Assembly: GCA_020634035.1 (NCBI GenBank)
Contig: JACKCM010000004.1
Location: forward strand, 620,001-684,000
Direction: 5' to 3'
From: Candidatus Obscuribacterales bacterium
GTDB lineage: Bacteria; Cyanobacteriota; Vampirovibrionia; Obscuribacterales; Obscuribacteraceae
DNA: 64,000 bases
Numbering within the stretch: position 1 is the stretch's first letter; each line of letters begins with the position of its first letter. A model generated the notes under the pieces. That model saw nothing but the letters and a program-made list of their open reading frames with translations. It searched no databases and was not told the DNA's origin. Made by a program: the position numbers and the translations under genes. This document shows, one piece after another, positions 36,028 to 44,456 of this stretch.

Positions 36028-36447
36028 CTAAGCAAACTAGCGAAGAAGATCGTCTCTTCTCACTCGTTCAAGGTTGCTTCCCGCGTGGGTATCCTCCTGG
36101 CTCCTCAACTTCTCCTGATGGCTTTTGGTATTTACGACCAAGCAGCTCATGCCCAGGGCTTAGTAGGGGCGCCGGTAGACCCTCGTTATGGGCAATCGAA
36201 TGAAGTCGGTCAGTTGGCTGACTTCGGATATGACACCGCTCGCGACGTATCGCGCGTCGTGACGGCACTTTCGACCGTCCCCTCCTCGCTCGCCGGCATG
36301 AAGATCGCCTTCGGTCAGCGTGACGGTGGAGAAGCTGCGATGAACGTGGCTAAGGGTCTGGGTGTCGGATTCGGAGGACCCACCGCGGTTCACCTGATCG
36401 GTACCTTCGCCATCAACAACTACGGCGGTCTCGGTGGCGGTCTCTAA
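36013..36447 (+). CDS. VirB2/TrbC-like major pilin candidate, copy 2
   Basis: 144 residues. The mature sequence is identical to copy 1 (33608); changes are confined to leader residues Leu6, Ser7, Val14 and Ser23. The nucleotide sequence differs at many third positions in between, with about 28 synonymous changes over 51 codons from the YDTARD segment to FGGPT. This shows both genes are expressed and selected. Same topology: leader to AHA, then two hydrophobic segments with a polar Gly loop. Followed by a GAAA-loop hairpin and the VirB6-like gene. Confidence 0.65.
   Translation: MATKKLSKLAKKIVSSHSFKVASRVGILLAPQLLLMAFGIYDQAAHAQGLVGAPVDPRYGQSNEVGQLADFGYDTARDVSRVVTALSTVPSSLAGMKIAFGQRDGGEAAMNVAKGLGVGFGGPTAVHLIGTFAINNYGGLGGGL
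36382..36447 (+). repeat. 66-bp exact repeat at pilin 3' end, copy 2
   Basis: Identical to 33977-34042. Confidence 0.9.
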
Positions 36448-36496
36448 AAACAAATAGAGATCAGCTCCCAAAAGGATGTCTGTCGAACGGCTCGGA

Positions 36497-36526
36497 AAAG
36501 ATCGGTATCGAAAGATACCGATCTTT
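36497..36526 (+). terminator. 13-bp hairpin with GAAA tetraloop (terminator or attenuator)
   Basis: AAAGATCGGTATC (36497-36509), loop GAAA, GATACCGATCTTT (36514-36526). Perfect pairing and a GNRA loop closed by C-G. No long U tract, so it may be a 3'-end stabiliser or partial terminator separating abundant pilin mRNA from the 6.5-kb gene downstream. Confidence 0.6.
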
Positions 36527-36534
36527 CCGTCTTC

Positions 36535-36551
36535 CATGGGAATTCCACCAC
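36535..36551 (+). repeat. 17-mer operator-like element, copy 1
   Basis: CATGGGAATTCCACCAC, identical to 43206-43222. Contains the palindrome GGAATTCC. It ends 10 bp before the TTGACG box and 80 bp before the VirB6-like start. Confidence 0.8.
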
Positions 36552-36560
36552 TGACAAATC

Positions 36561-36588
36561 TTGACGGCGAACTTAAACTCTTTATTAG
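36561..36588 (+). promoter_or_regulatory. Putative promoter of the VirB6-like gene
   Basis: TTGACG (36561-36566), 16-nt spacer, TATTAG (36583-36588). Directly downstream of the 17-mer, which would place a bound regulator just upstream of the -35 box. Confidence 0.45.
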
Positions 36589-36630
36589 TCGAAAACACAC
36601 CCCGTTTCTACTTCTTTTGGCTAGACAACC

Positions 36631-39600
36631 GTGAACAAGGCAAAACAGACGATTAACAAGATACCCCAGGCGAAGAAGCTTATCCTGGTGCTGGTAGTAC
36701 AAATGTTGCTACTGGCGCCTCTATGTCTTTCTTTCTCCGCTTTTGCTCAGACCGAAGTACCTCCGGATGGCACCGGCGGTCGCTCCGATCCGGGGTCGCC
36801 GACCAGTCCTGGCGCAAGAAGTACTGACGATACGGTGCCGAATCCTTATCAGGATACCGACGCCCAGACCACGCTTATTCGGCAGGCCGCCGAGCAAAAT
36901 ACCACCGATACCATCTTCCGGGTAGAAAACGATCTTGCCGGAGACAGATTCGTGGCTAAGAACGATGTTTTCTTCGGACTGCACAAGTTCTGGGAAGAAG
37001 ACATCGTCTCTAACCTTTTTCATAACATCGGTCAGCTCATTGGTAAGTGGATAAGCGAATTCATCAACGGCTGGGTCGCAGAGACCGTTCAGTTCCTGAC
37101 CGGCTTCCTGAGAGTCTTCGTGCTCAACCCGAACATCGCTATAAACGGTCTGGGCAGCTCGCCCTCCGACGACATCTCCCCCTGGGTCAGACAGGGCGCC
37201 GATGTTATGTACGGAATCGCCGTCGACTTGCTTCTTCTACTCTTCATCCTCTGTATATGGAAGTACTGGGCAGAAGCTGCATGGCGCGGTGGCGGCAACC
37301 TCATGGGTGCTGTTGGACGTCTTATCTTCACTGCCGGTCTCATGCTCGCCTGGCCGACCATCTATGCATTCGAGATTCAGATCACTAATGAGATGATTCG
37401 CGAGGTCTTCTTCAACTCTGCCGATCAGGTTGCTGCCCTTGACGCAGCCATGGCGGCAGCGGTTAAAGCTGGACTGATGGCTGGCGCTGGTTTACTTGTG
37501 AATGCTACAGCTGGTGTAGCCGGGCAAGCATTCGGTGGTGTACTCGGAGCCGGCCCTGGTGGTATGGTCCTCGGTACTGTGGGCGGCATCGTCGCCTGGG
37601 TCGGTTTGATCATCTATCTGGTTCTGGGCGGTATCTTAATCGCCGAGCTGGTTTATATACTGGTGCTCAAAGCGATTCAGACCGCTCTGCTCACTGCTCA
37701 ATACATGTTCGCTCCGATATTCCTTGTATTCTTCGCAACACCGGATACCGAAAACGTCACTGCCGGATTCGTCAGATCCTTTGTAGAAGTCAGCCTCTGG
37801 ACCTTCGTCTGGATCGGTCTTCTCAAGATCATGACCATCATCATCCTTTCAGACTTCAACCCCTGGGGCAAAATCCTCATGGCTGTGGGTGTTCTGCAGC
37901 TCATGATCCAGGTGCCTTCCTTCCTGGCTCGTGCTCAGATAAGCCCCATGTCCGACTTCATCTCGGCTGGTCTTGTCACAGGTGGACTGCTCAGCGCCGG
38001 TAAGGCTCTCGGCAGCACTCTTCAAAGCCGTGGTATGCAGCTTGCCGAAGCAATCGGCGGAAAGTTCACCACCGGTGCTGCTCGCGGTCCCCAGCAGACT
38101 ACCAACAAAGAACTCAACAATCTTCCCAACGGTGTCGCCAACCAGAAACTATTCAACGACATAAAAAAAGCCGGCGACGGCAAATTGCCCACCAAGACCC
38201 AGCCGCCTCTGAAGCCCATCGACGGCGAAGGCAAAGACAAAGACAAAGATAAAAACAAACTCGGTCAACAGGGCAAAGATCAAGGTATCAATCCCGCCAA
38301 TAAGAAAGACGGTCAGAATAATCCTCCCAAGAAAGGTGCCGAAGGCGCCGGTCAGGGCAAGGATATCAACGGACTCAACGCCGACAAAAAAGGTCGAGCC
38401 TCGGTTGCTGAAGGTCTTAAAGACGGACTCGGTAATGCCGCCAAGGGTATCGGTATCGGCACTGCAGCCGGCACCGCCATGGCCGGCATGGGTGCTGCCG
38501 GAGCTCTCAACAAGAAACAGGGTGCAGAGAGCTCTTCGGACAAAGCTGCCGCCGCTGCTCTCGAGCAAGCCGCCAATGCTATGAAAGAAGGTGCCAACCT
38601 CCAGAACGCCGGTGTTGTTCCCGGTGAGACCGGAGCCGGTTCCGAAGATGAGAAAGGCAAAGGCAAAGGTGGAGTCGAAACCGACGTCAAAGGCAAAGTC
38701 CTCAATCAGGGCGATGCCAAAAAAGACGGCACCAAGACCGATGCCAAAACCAAAGAAGACCAGGCCAAAACCGCTGCCGCTCTGGCTGCCGGTCTGGGTC
38801 TGAAGCCGCCGGCATCGAAATCCGGTCTTGGTACCGGCGCCAAAGGCGAGCAAGCCGAGCGCAAACTGACCGTCAATCAGAAAGACGGTGCTGATAAGAG
38901 TGTCGAAGGCAAACTTGCCGAAGGTGTTACACCTCCTACCACCAAGGACCTCGAAGCCGCCACCCAGGGTGACAAAGACAAAGGTGTCGCCAAGGATGGT
39001 GTTCCCAAGGCTGAAGATCAGTCCATCGATATGGAGACCGAACCCAACGCCAATGCCGCCCAGGATGGTCCTGGCGTCAAGACCAAGATTGAAGCAGGCA
39101 GAACCGGAGCCGGAACTCCTGGCCAGAAGAGCGTCAAAGCCGCTCTTGCTACTGCCGGTTCATTGATGGCCGCCAACACCCTCAAGGGTGCTGTCGGAGG
39201 CAAAGGCAATACTCTCGATGCCAGCCCGCAGAAACCAGGCGATCTCAGCGCCAAGGGCAAAGCCACCGTAGGCGGTGGAGTCGATCCGGTTTCCGAATCG
39301 CAAAGAGAACTTGCCGGTGCCGGTATTGTAGAAGGTCGCCCCGATGTTACCGCCAACACCAAAGAATTGAAGCCTCCTGTGGCTGCTGATGCCAAGCTTG
39401 ATTCCGAAGTCGACATGGCAAAAGTTCAAGAAGGCGATCAGAAGAGTTCCAACGCCGGAGCGGTAATGGCTTCTGCCATGCCTCTCATGGTCGGTGCCGC
39501 CGTCAAAGGTGCGATGACCTCGGGCAAGAGAGCCGATGGTAATGCCACCGGAAGCATCAAGGGTGCTGATATCAATGTCGCCGGCGGCAATGCCGATGCT

Positions 39601-42600
39601 GGCACCGGTTCGCTTCAGGCTCCCCAGGCTAAGTTGAACACAACTACTACAACAGGACCCCAGGGGACTGATGCAGTAAATCGTGGCGAACTCGCCACCG
39701 AGCAAACCGTAAGCGGTCAGGTCATAACTCCTGCCGACGGCGCCACCAAGCCGCCCGCACGCGATATCGATACCCAGGCTCAAGTTCAAGCTCAGGGTAC
39801 TGGTGGCGACACACTTAAATCAGCCGCAGCCGGTGCCGTTGGTGCTGCTCTTGCCAGCAGCATTCTCCGTGGTGGCGGCAGCGGCAGATCTGTGAGCGGC
39901 ACTTCTCAAGCCAGCGCTGCCGATCTGCGCGGCGCCGTGCTCGAAGCCGGCGACATGATCGCCGACGAAGCTGGAGACGCTGCCCGTCAGGCTGTGCTCA
40001 ACACACCTGCTACCGGTGGTAAGCCGGTCAGCACCCAGAGCGGAGCCCCCGGCACCACCGAGGTAGATGTAGATCGTTCCGTAGCCGGCGAAGTTCTCTC
40101 CACCGGTCGCGATAATCAGAACACACCTCCTCTTAAAGCTCAGATGGACACCGGTGCCAGCGTGCAAAGCGCTGCTGCAGCCGGACTGGGAGCTGTGGCT
40201 GCCAGCCAGCTTCTCAAAGGTGGTCTCGGTAAGAGCGGCGCCAATCTGAAAGCGAGCAGCACCACAGATATCCAGGGCAGTCTCGGTGATATCGATGCCG
40301 ACGGCAATGCCGACCTTAACTCCGGTGCAGCCGCTACCCAGGCTGTCTTGAGAGCAGCCACCTCCGCTTCCTCTACAACCTCTAGAGGCGGCGACACCAA
40401 TATCACCAACAATATAGATGTAGACGCAGAGAAGAATGTCACCGCTAATATAGGCGGCGATATCCAGCCTCCTCCGATGCAGGTCAAACCTGAGATCGCC
40501 GGCTCTGCCGACACGCTCAAGACCGCTGCTGCTGCCGGAGCCGCTGCTGCCGTTACCGGCCAGCTCCTTCGTGGTGGCAAGGGTACAGGCACAGGTTCCA
40601 TCACTGCCCGGGGCGGTGACTCCAGCGTCAATATCGATGTCGATGATAGAGATTCGGTCCAGGTAGATGCCGCATCCGCCCTGAGAGGCAATGCCCAGGC
40701 AGTCACTGCCCAGGCCGGTGTCACCGCCGCCCAGGCTGTGGCCGGCAATGTCACCGGAGTGGACGGCAATGTCAGAGCCGATGGTGGTACTGCAGAAGGT
40801 CGTGTCGACCAGCGTGTCGAAGTGGCCGGTTCCCAGACTACCGGTCCCGGAGCTGGTTTCAGCGCCACCGAGACCGTCACCGGTCGGGTTATCTCTCCGC
40901 CTCCTAGAATGAGCCAGGTTCAGGGCGCCAACAGCACCATGGATATCCAGGGTCAGCAAGGTCAGACTACTGCCACCCGTACCACAACCGCCCAGGTTGC
41001 AGCTGGCGGCGGCGGTGGAAATGGCAACAACAATGTGCCTCCCACAGGATCTCCGCCCCCGAGCCCGCCTCCGTCTTCCGGTGGTGGTGACAGCAGTGGC
41101 GGCGGCGGAGAAGACCTCGAAGTCAGAAACTCCTACGAAGACAGATATAACAGCAGCAACGCTTCCAAACCGCTGCAAATGTATCAGCAAGCCGGTTACT
41201 GGGGTATCCCCGGACGTTCCGTAGTCGGCGCCATCCGTCTTGCCCAGAACACCACCCTTGGACCCAGCACCAGAGCCGACGGCAAAGCCGAGTTAATCGG
41301 TGGTGCCAAAGGTCAGACCTTCCATGTCAGAACCGGTGAAGGGCATAACGAACAGCAACAGGCCATGCAGATAATGACCGCCGGTTATGCCGGTCTGGTC
41401 GGATCTGATCCCACCGCTTACGATGCTGCCCGGGCTGCCGCCATAGAAGCCAAGGAAGATGGACCGAAGGGCGCTGCCGAGAGAATGGCTGCCGGTATGT
41501 TCGCCTACAACGGCGGCTCCTGGTCTCAGACCGCCAACGCCAAGCAGCGTTTCCAATTAGCTATGTACAATCACGCCGTGGAAGGCTCCCAGGCTTATGT
41601 GGGCATGCAGCCCGGCAACGAGTACACCCAGTACCTCAATGACAGATATGGTCCGATGACTCCGGAAAAACAAGCTTTCGGCGCCTTCACCACCACCAAT
41701 GCGGGCTCTCCGGAATCCGCCTGGAACTGGGCTCATATCCCTGCCACCGAGACTCTCGTTCAGAACTCCATTCCGATAAGCGGTATGTCGAGAGCGGTAG
41801 CCGCCAACCTCAGCGTCCAGAAGGCTCAGCCCTGGTTGCGTGGTGCCGCTATCCGCGGATGTCTCTCTTACATGAACGGTATGGTCGATCAAGAGCTTCC
41901 CACCGGCACCGACCCCATGGTCAGAGATGCTTATGTCGGACGGGCCGCCCAGATTATGTCTCCTGCCGTGGTCAGCACCTGTGCCGCTCTCGCCATGGAA
42001 GTGGACGAAGGTGCCGCTTCCGATGTCGCCCTGGTCAACAAAGTAGCCAGCGTGGTCGGACCCGGCAAACAGAACCACGAATATGTCGATGCCTACAAAG
42101 GCTATTCGACCGCCACCCGCGTTGCCGCAGCCTTTGCTCCGTCGGCAGCACCGGCACCGGCGCCTTCTTCCGGAGGCAGCATGCAGGTATCCGGTGGCGG
42201 CAGCGGTCCTGTCTCCCACACCATCTCAAGCTCCGGTGGTCCTGCCATGGGTGGCGGCGGAGCCTACAACGAACAGAGCTACGATGTCGAGATCATGCCC
42301 GATTCTCGCGGCGTAGATATGGACCCTCGCATCACAGCAGCCGATATCAACCCCGGCACCGTTGGCGGCGGAGGCGCCCGAATGCGCACCAATGTCAACC
42401 TCACCGATGGTGGTGCCGGTCCTCTCAACGTACCGCCTTCGAGAAAGATGAGATTCGAAGCACCGGTCTCCAACCAGAATATCCAGAACGATATCCAGGT
42501 CGGTCAGTTCCGTGGCGCTTCCCACGGTGGAGTCTACGAGACCCATGTCGAAGGCGAAATCATTCGCCACGGTGGTGGTTCCTCCGGCTTCTCCGCCATG

Positions 42601-43173
42601 GACGACTCCGGTCTCAATGCCGAAGTGCAGAAAATGGTCGCTCAATACGGTTCTGTCGAGGATGTGGCCAACAAAGTGATTGTCGACATGAAAGATGCCG
42701 GATTCACCTTCGACCAGATCAGCAACGAGAACGCGTTCACCGTCGCCATGCAGGTCTCTGCCACCGATCCTTCGATGATGCAGGCTGCTTCCATCGCCAC
42801 CGAGAAGATGGGTGCCGACAATGTCTCTTACGAGCATGTCACCACCGTCCAGGCGATTATGGATGCCGACCCTCGCAACTCTCCGAGAAGCATCGAGTCC
42901 TCCACCATCTTCACCGCCCAGACCATCGCCGATGTGTCCGAGCAGGTCAAGGTAGAGAGCCCGCACCTGAGAGGCGTCAGCGTCGCTCCGACCCAGAGCC
43001 TGATCACAGCCCTCGGTCAGCACGACGACTACATACCGCGCATGAACGCCCGCGAGACCGGCTACAAGCCTTCGGTCGTCGACTTTATTCGCGCCAAGAT
43101 GGAAGAGAAGCTGGCTCGTCAGAACGGCACTTATGTAGACCCGCGTCAGTCCTCGGACAGTTATGCCAACTAA
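36631..43173 (+). CDS. Giant VirB6/TrbL-like T4SS membrane protein with repetitive extension
   Basis: 2180 residues from GTG 36631. Hydrophobic signal/anchor at about 16-38. The region about 130-450 has at least six membrane helices (VDLLLLLFILCIWKYW, LIFTAGLMLAWPTIYAF, IVAWVGLIIYLVLGGILIAE, FVEVSLWTFVWIGLLKIMTI), matching the TrbL/VirB6 channel subunit. From about 480 to 1490 comes a Gly/Ala/Asp-rich linker. A short Ala-rich helix such as TLKTAAAAGAAAAVTGQLLR recurs near residues 833, 939, 1059, 1177 and 1293, i.e. every 106-120 residues, often with a VxGxVxxP motif between copies. Residues about 1490-2180 are a polar, more ordered domain of unknown fold. VirB6 proteins are normally 300-400 residues; extended forms occur in Rickettsiales. 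Forms the inner-membrane pore in the model. Confidence 0.7.
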   Translation: MNKAKQTINKIPQAKKLILVLVVQMLLLAPLCLSFSAFAQTEVPPDGTGGRSDPGSPTSPGARSTDDTVPNPYQDTDAQTTLIRQAAEQNTTDTIFRVENDLAGDRFVAKNDVFFGLHKFWEEDIVSNLFHNIGQLIGKWISEFINGWVAETVQFLTGFLRVFVLNPNIAINGLGSSPSDDISPWVRQGADVMYGIAVDLLLLLFILCIWKYWAEAAWRGGGNLMGAVGRLIFTAGLMLAWPTIYAFEIQITNEMIREVFFNSADQVAALDAAMAAAVKAGLMAGAGLLVNATAGVAGQAFGGVLGAGPGGMVLGTVGGIVAWVGLIIYLVLGGILIAELVYILVLKAIQTALLTAQYMFAPIFLVFFATPDTENVTAGFVRSFVEVSLWTFVWIGLLKIMTIIILSDFNPWGKILMAVGVLQLMIQVPSFLARAQISPMSDFISAGLVTGGLLSAGKALGSTLQSRGMQLAEAIGGKFTTGAARGPQQTTNKELNNLPNGVANQKLFNDIKKAGDGKLPTKTQPPLKPIDGEGKDKDKDKNKLGQQGKDQGINPANKKDGQNNPPKKGAEGAGQGKDINGLNADKKGRASVAEGLKDGLGNAAKGIGIGTAAGTAMAGMGAAGALNKKQGAESSSDKAAAAALEQAANAMKEGANLQNAGVVPGETGAGSEDEKGKGKGGVETDVKGKVLNQGDAKKDGTKTDAKTKEDQAKTAAALAAGLGLKPPASKSGLGTGAKGEQAERKLTVNQKDGADKSVEGKLAEGVTPPTTKDLEAATQGDKDKGVAKDGVPKAEDQSIDMETEPNANAAQDGPGVKTKIEAGRTGAGTPGQKSVKAALATAGSLMAANTLKGAVGGKGNTLDASPQKPGDLSAKGKATVGGGVDPVSESQRELAGAGIVEGRPDVTANTKELKPPVAADAKLDSEVDMAKVQEGDQKSSNAGAVMASAMPLMVGAAVKGAMTSGKRADGNATGSIKGADINVAGGNADAGTGSLQAPQAKLNTTTTTGPQGTDAVNRGELATEQTVSGQVITPADGATKPPARDIDTQAQVQAQGTGGDTLKSAAAGAVGAALASSILRGGGSGRSVSGTSQASAADLRGAVLEAGDMIADEAGDAARQAVLNTPATGGKPVSTQSGAPGTTEVDVDRSVAGEVLSTGRDNQNTPPLKAQMDTGASVQSAAAAGLGAVAASQLLKGGLGKSGANLKASSTTDIQGSLGDIDADGNADLNSGAAATQAVLRAATSASSTTSRGGDTNITNNIDVDAEKNVTANIGGDIQPPPMQVKPEIAGSADTLKTAAAAGAAAAVTGQLLRGGKGTGTGSITARGGDSSVNIDVDDRDSVQVDAASALRGNAQAVTAQAGVTAAQAVAGNVTGVDGNVRADGGTAEGRVDQRVEVAGSQTTGPGAGFSATETVTGRVISPPPRMSQVQGANSTMDIQGQQGQTTATRTTTAQVAAGGGGGNGNNNVPPTGSPPPSPPPSSGGGDSSGGGGEDLEVRNSYEDRYNSSNASKPLQMYQQAGYWGIPGRSVVGAIRLAQNTTLGPSTRADGKAELIGGAKGQTFHVRTGEGHNEQQQAMQIMTAGYAGLVGSDPTAYDAARAAAIEAKEDGPKGAAERMAAGMFAYNGGSWSQTANAKQRFQLAMYNHAVEGSQAYVGMQPGNEYTQYLNDRYGPMTPEKQAFGAFTTTNAGSPESAWNWAHIPATETLVQNSIPISGMSRAVAANLSVQKAQPWLRGAAIRGCLSYMNGMVDQELPTGTDPMVRDAYVGRAAQIMSPAVVSTCAALAMEVDEGAASDVALVNKVASVVGPGKQNHEYVDAYKGYSTATRVAAAFAPSAAPAPAPSSGGSMQVSGGGSGPVSHTISSSGGPAMGGGGAYNEQSYDVEIMPDSRGVDMDPRITAADINPGTVGGGGARMRTNVNLTDGGAGPLNVPPSRKMRFEAPVSNQNIQNDIQVGQFRGASHGGVYETHVEGEIIRHGGGSSGFSAMDDSGLNAEVQKMVAQYGSVEDVANKVIVDMKDAGFTFDQISNENAFTVAMQVSATDPSMMQAASIATEKMGADNVSYEHVTTVQAIMDADPRNSPRSIESSTIFTAQTIADVSEQVKVESPHLRGVSVAPTQSLITALGQHDDYIPRMNARETGYKPSVVDFIRAKMEEKLARQNGTYVDPRQSSDSYAN

Positions 43174-43205
43174 GTAAATAGGAAATTCACAGATTTAATC
43201 TGGGT

Positions 43206-43222
43206 CATGGGAATTCCACCAC
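43206..43222 (+). repeat. 17-mer operator-like element, copy 2
   Basis: CATGGGAATTCCACCAC, identical to 36535-36551, and 78 bp before the start codon of the next gene, nearly the same distance as copy 1. Confidence 0.8.
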
Positions 43223-43276
43223 GAAAGTGGGATTTCCCCCGATTTACCCGGGGGGTCAGGAATCTTATTCTATAAA
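43223..43276 (+). promoter_or_regulatory. Promoter/operator region of the 43300 operon
   Basis: After the 17-mer comes AGTGGGATTTCCCCC, then CCGGGGGGTC (43248-43257, shared with the 18-mer elements) and AT-rich TTATTCTATAAA (43265-43276), a likely -10 region. It resembles the order seen at 34366-34433. Confidence 0.5.
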
Positions 43277-43299
43277 CACGCGGTTTTGGAAGAGATCCC

Positions 43300-44034
43300 A
43301 TGAAAATCTATACTCTAAGAAGAATCTGTGTTGTCTGCCCCGAGTGCGACTTGATTTTTGCTACCTCTCAAGTAGCGAGAATGCCCGCAGTCAGCAGAGA
43401 TTCTAAAGTAGAAGCGGATCTTCATAGAATCCTTCCTGACAGTGCGGTGAGAGCGGCTCTCCTGGGTACTTGCCCTGAGTGCTTCTTCACCTGGTGGCTG
43501 AGCGCTTTCGACCAGAGCCCGGTGCTCCCGCAGATGGCGCCCGACGCTCCGCCGGTGGCTGATTCGAAGAAATTCGGTCATGCCATTCTCACCGGTAGAA
43601 AGAGTGGCGTTCATGCCCTCGATACCGCTGTGGTGGCTTTGAACGGCTACTGGTGCGCCAGAGAAGAGTTCCAGCCCGGCATCAAATGGCTCGAGCTGGC
43701 CAGCAAAGACCTGGAAGCAGCTCTAGCCGACGATAGCTGGTGGGGCAACAGAAGCCGCTATAGCTACATCCTCGGAGAAGTGCTCAGATTAATGGGCAAT
43801 TTCCATGGAGCAGTCCGCTACTTCAACCAGGTGGACAGAAAGTCGGTACTTCCCAAAGAGCTCGTTGATCATCAGATCTATCAAGCTAAAGTCGGCAACG
43901 ACAAACCGGTACTTCTGCCTCCTCACATCATCGAAGCAGTGTTCAAGCTCAAATCCGCCGAGAGCATCCAGGAAAATACCGCGATTAACCACCCTGGACT
44001 CCACCCTGTAAACGTCCCCCAAGTAATCGTCTGA
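43300..44034 (+). CDS. Zinc-ribbon protein, DUF2225-like, with helical repeat region
   Basis: 244 residues, no signal peptide. Two CxxC pairs, CPEC (about residue 14) and CPEC (about 60, in GTCPECFFTWW), look like a split zinc site as in DUF2225 proteins. The rest is helical and TPR-like (WGNRSRYSYILGEVLRLMGN, HGAVRYFNQV). Cytoplasmic, role unknown. It starts the operon that continues with the VirB3-like (13 bp gap) and VirB4 genes, so it may be an assembly or regulatory factor of the secretion system. Confidence 0.6.
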   Translation: MKIYTLRRICVVCPECDLIFATSQVARMPAVSRDSKVEADLHRILPDSAVRAALLGTCPECFFTWWLSAFDQSPVLPQMAPDAPPVADSKKFGHAILTGRKSGVHALDTAVVALNGYWCAREEFQPGIKWLELASKDLEAALADDSWWGNRSRYSYILGEVLRLMGNFHGAVRYFNQVDRKSVLPKELVDHQIYQAKVGNDKPVLLPPHIIEAVFKLKSAESIQENTAINHPGLHPVNVPQVIV

Positions 44035-44047
44035 GAGATAGAGAAAA

Positions 44048-44422
44048 ATGTTGGAAGATATCACCCCTCTAAATCTAGAAGATTCGCCGAAGCTATTCGG
44101 TCTGCGTTACGACCAGCTCGTAACCTGTCTGGTTAGCTTAATAGTCTCTACCCAGCTCTACTCCTGGCTCAATCCGATTCCCTTCCTGGGCCATGATCTT
44201 AGACTGGATGTCTCTATTCTGATCGGCTTAGTCGGTCCTGCCTACTGTCTTCTGACCATGCATCAGAATGCCGGCAGCTGGGAGACCATCATCAATTTCT
44301 ATGTCAACCCGCAAGTTTTCATTCCCGGACCGGACCCCAATCCGACCCGATTTTTGACCGATGAGGACCTGCCCGAATTCATCGATTTCGACGACAATCT
44401 CGAAGATTCGGTTCTCATCTAG
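44048..44422 (+). CDS. VirB3-like T4SS inner-membrane protein
   Basis: 124 residues. N-terminal polar segment with LFGLRYDQLVTC, then two adjoining hydrophobic stretches (LVSLIVSTQLYSWL; LDVSILIGLVGPAYCLLTM), then a polar C-terminus ending DLPEFIDFDDNLEDS. Size, topology and position directly before virB4 match VirB3/PrgI-type proteins; sequence similarity alone is weak. The C-terminal end is 34 bp from virB4. Confidence 0.6.
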   Translation: MLEDITPLNLEDSPKLFGLRYDQLVTCLVSLIVSTQLYSWLNPIPFLGHDLRLDVSILIGLVGPAYCLLTMHQNAGSWETIINFYVNPQVFIPGPDPNPTRFLTDEDLPEFIDFDDNLEDSVLI

Positions 44423-44456
44423 GTTAAGTAAGTTTCTAAGGCGTAAGGAAAAAGAA

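Noticed and set aside
39820..41190. 456-codon open frame on the minus strand inside the VirB6-like gene
   Set aside because: It is an antisense shadow of the Gly/Ala/Thr-rich repeats, which seldom create stops on the other strand; its translation is low-complexity Gly/Ser/Thr/Cys with no start signal.
41859..43181. 440-codon plus-strand frame overlapping the VirB6-like C-terminus
   Set aside because: Translation is Arg/His/Cys-rich nonsense typical of a shifted frame in GC-rich codons; the primary frame has sensible composition and motifs.
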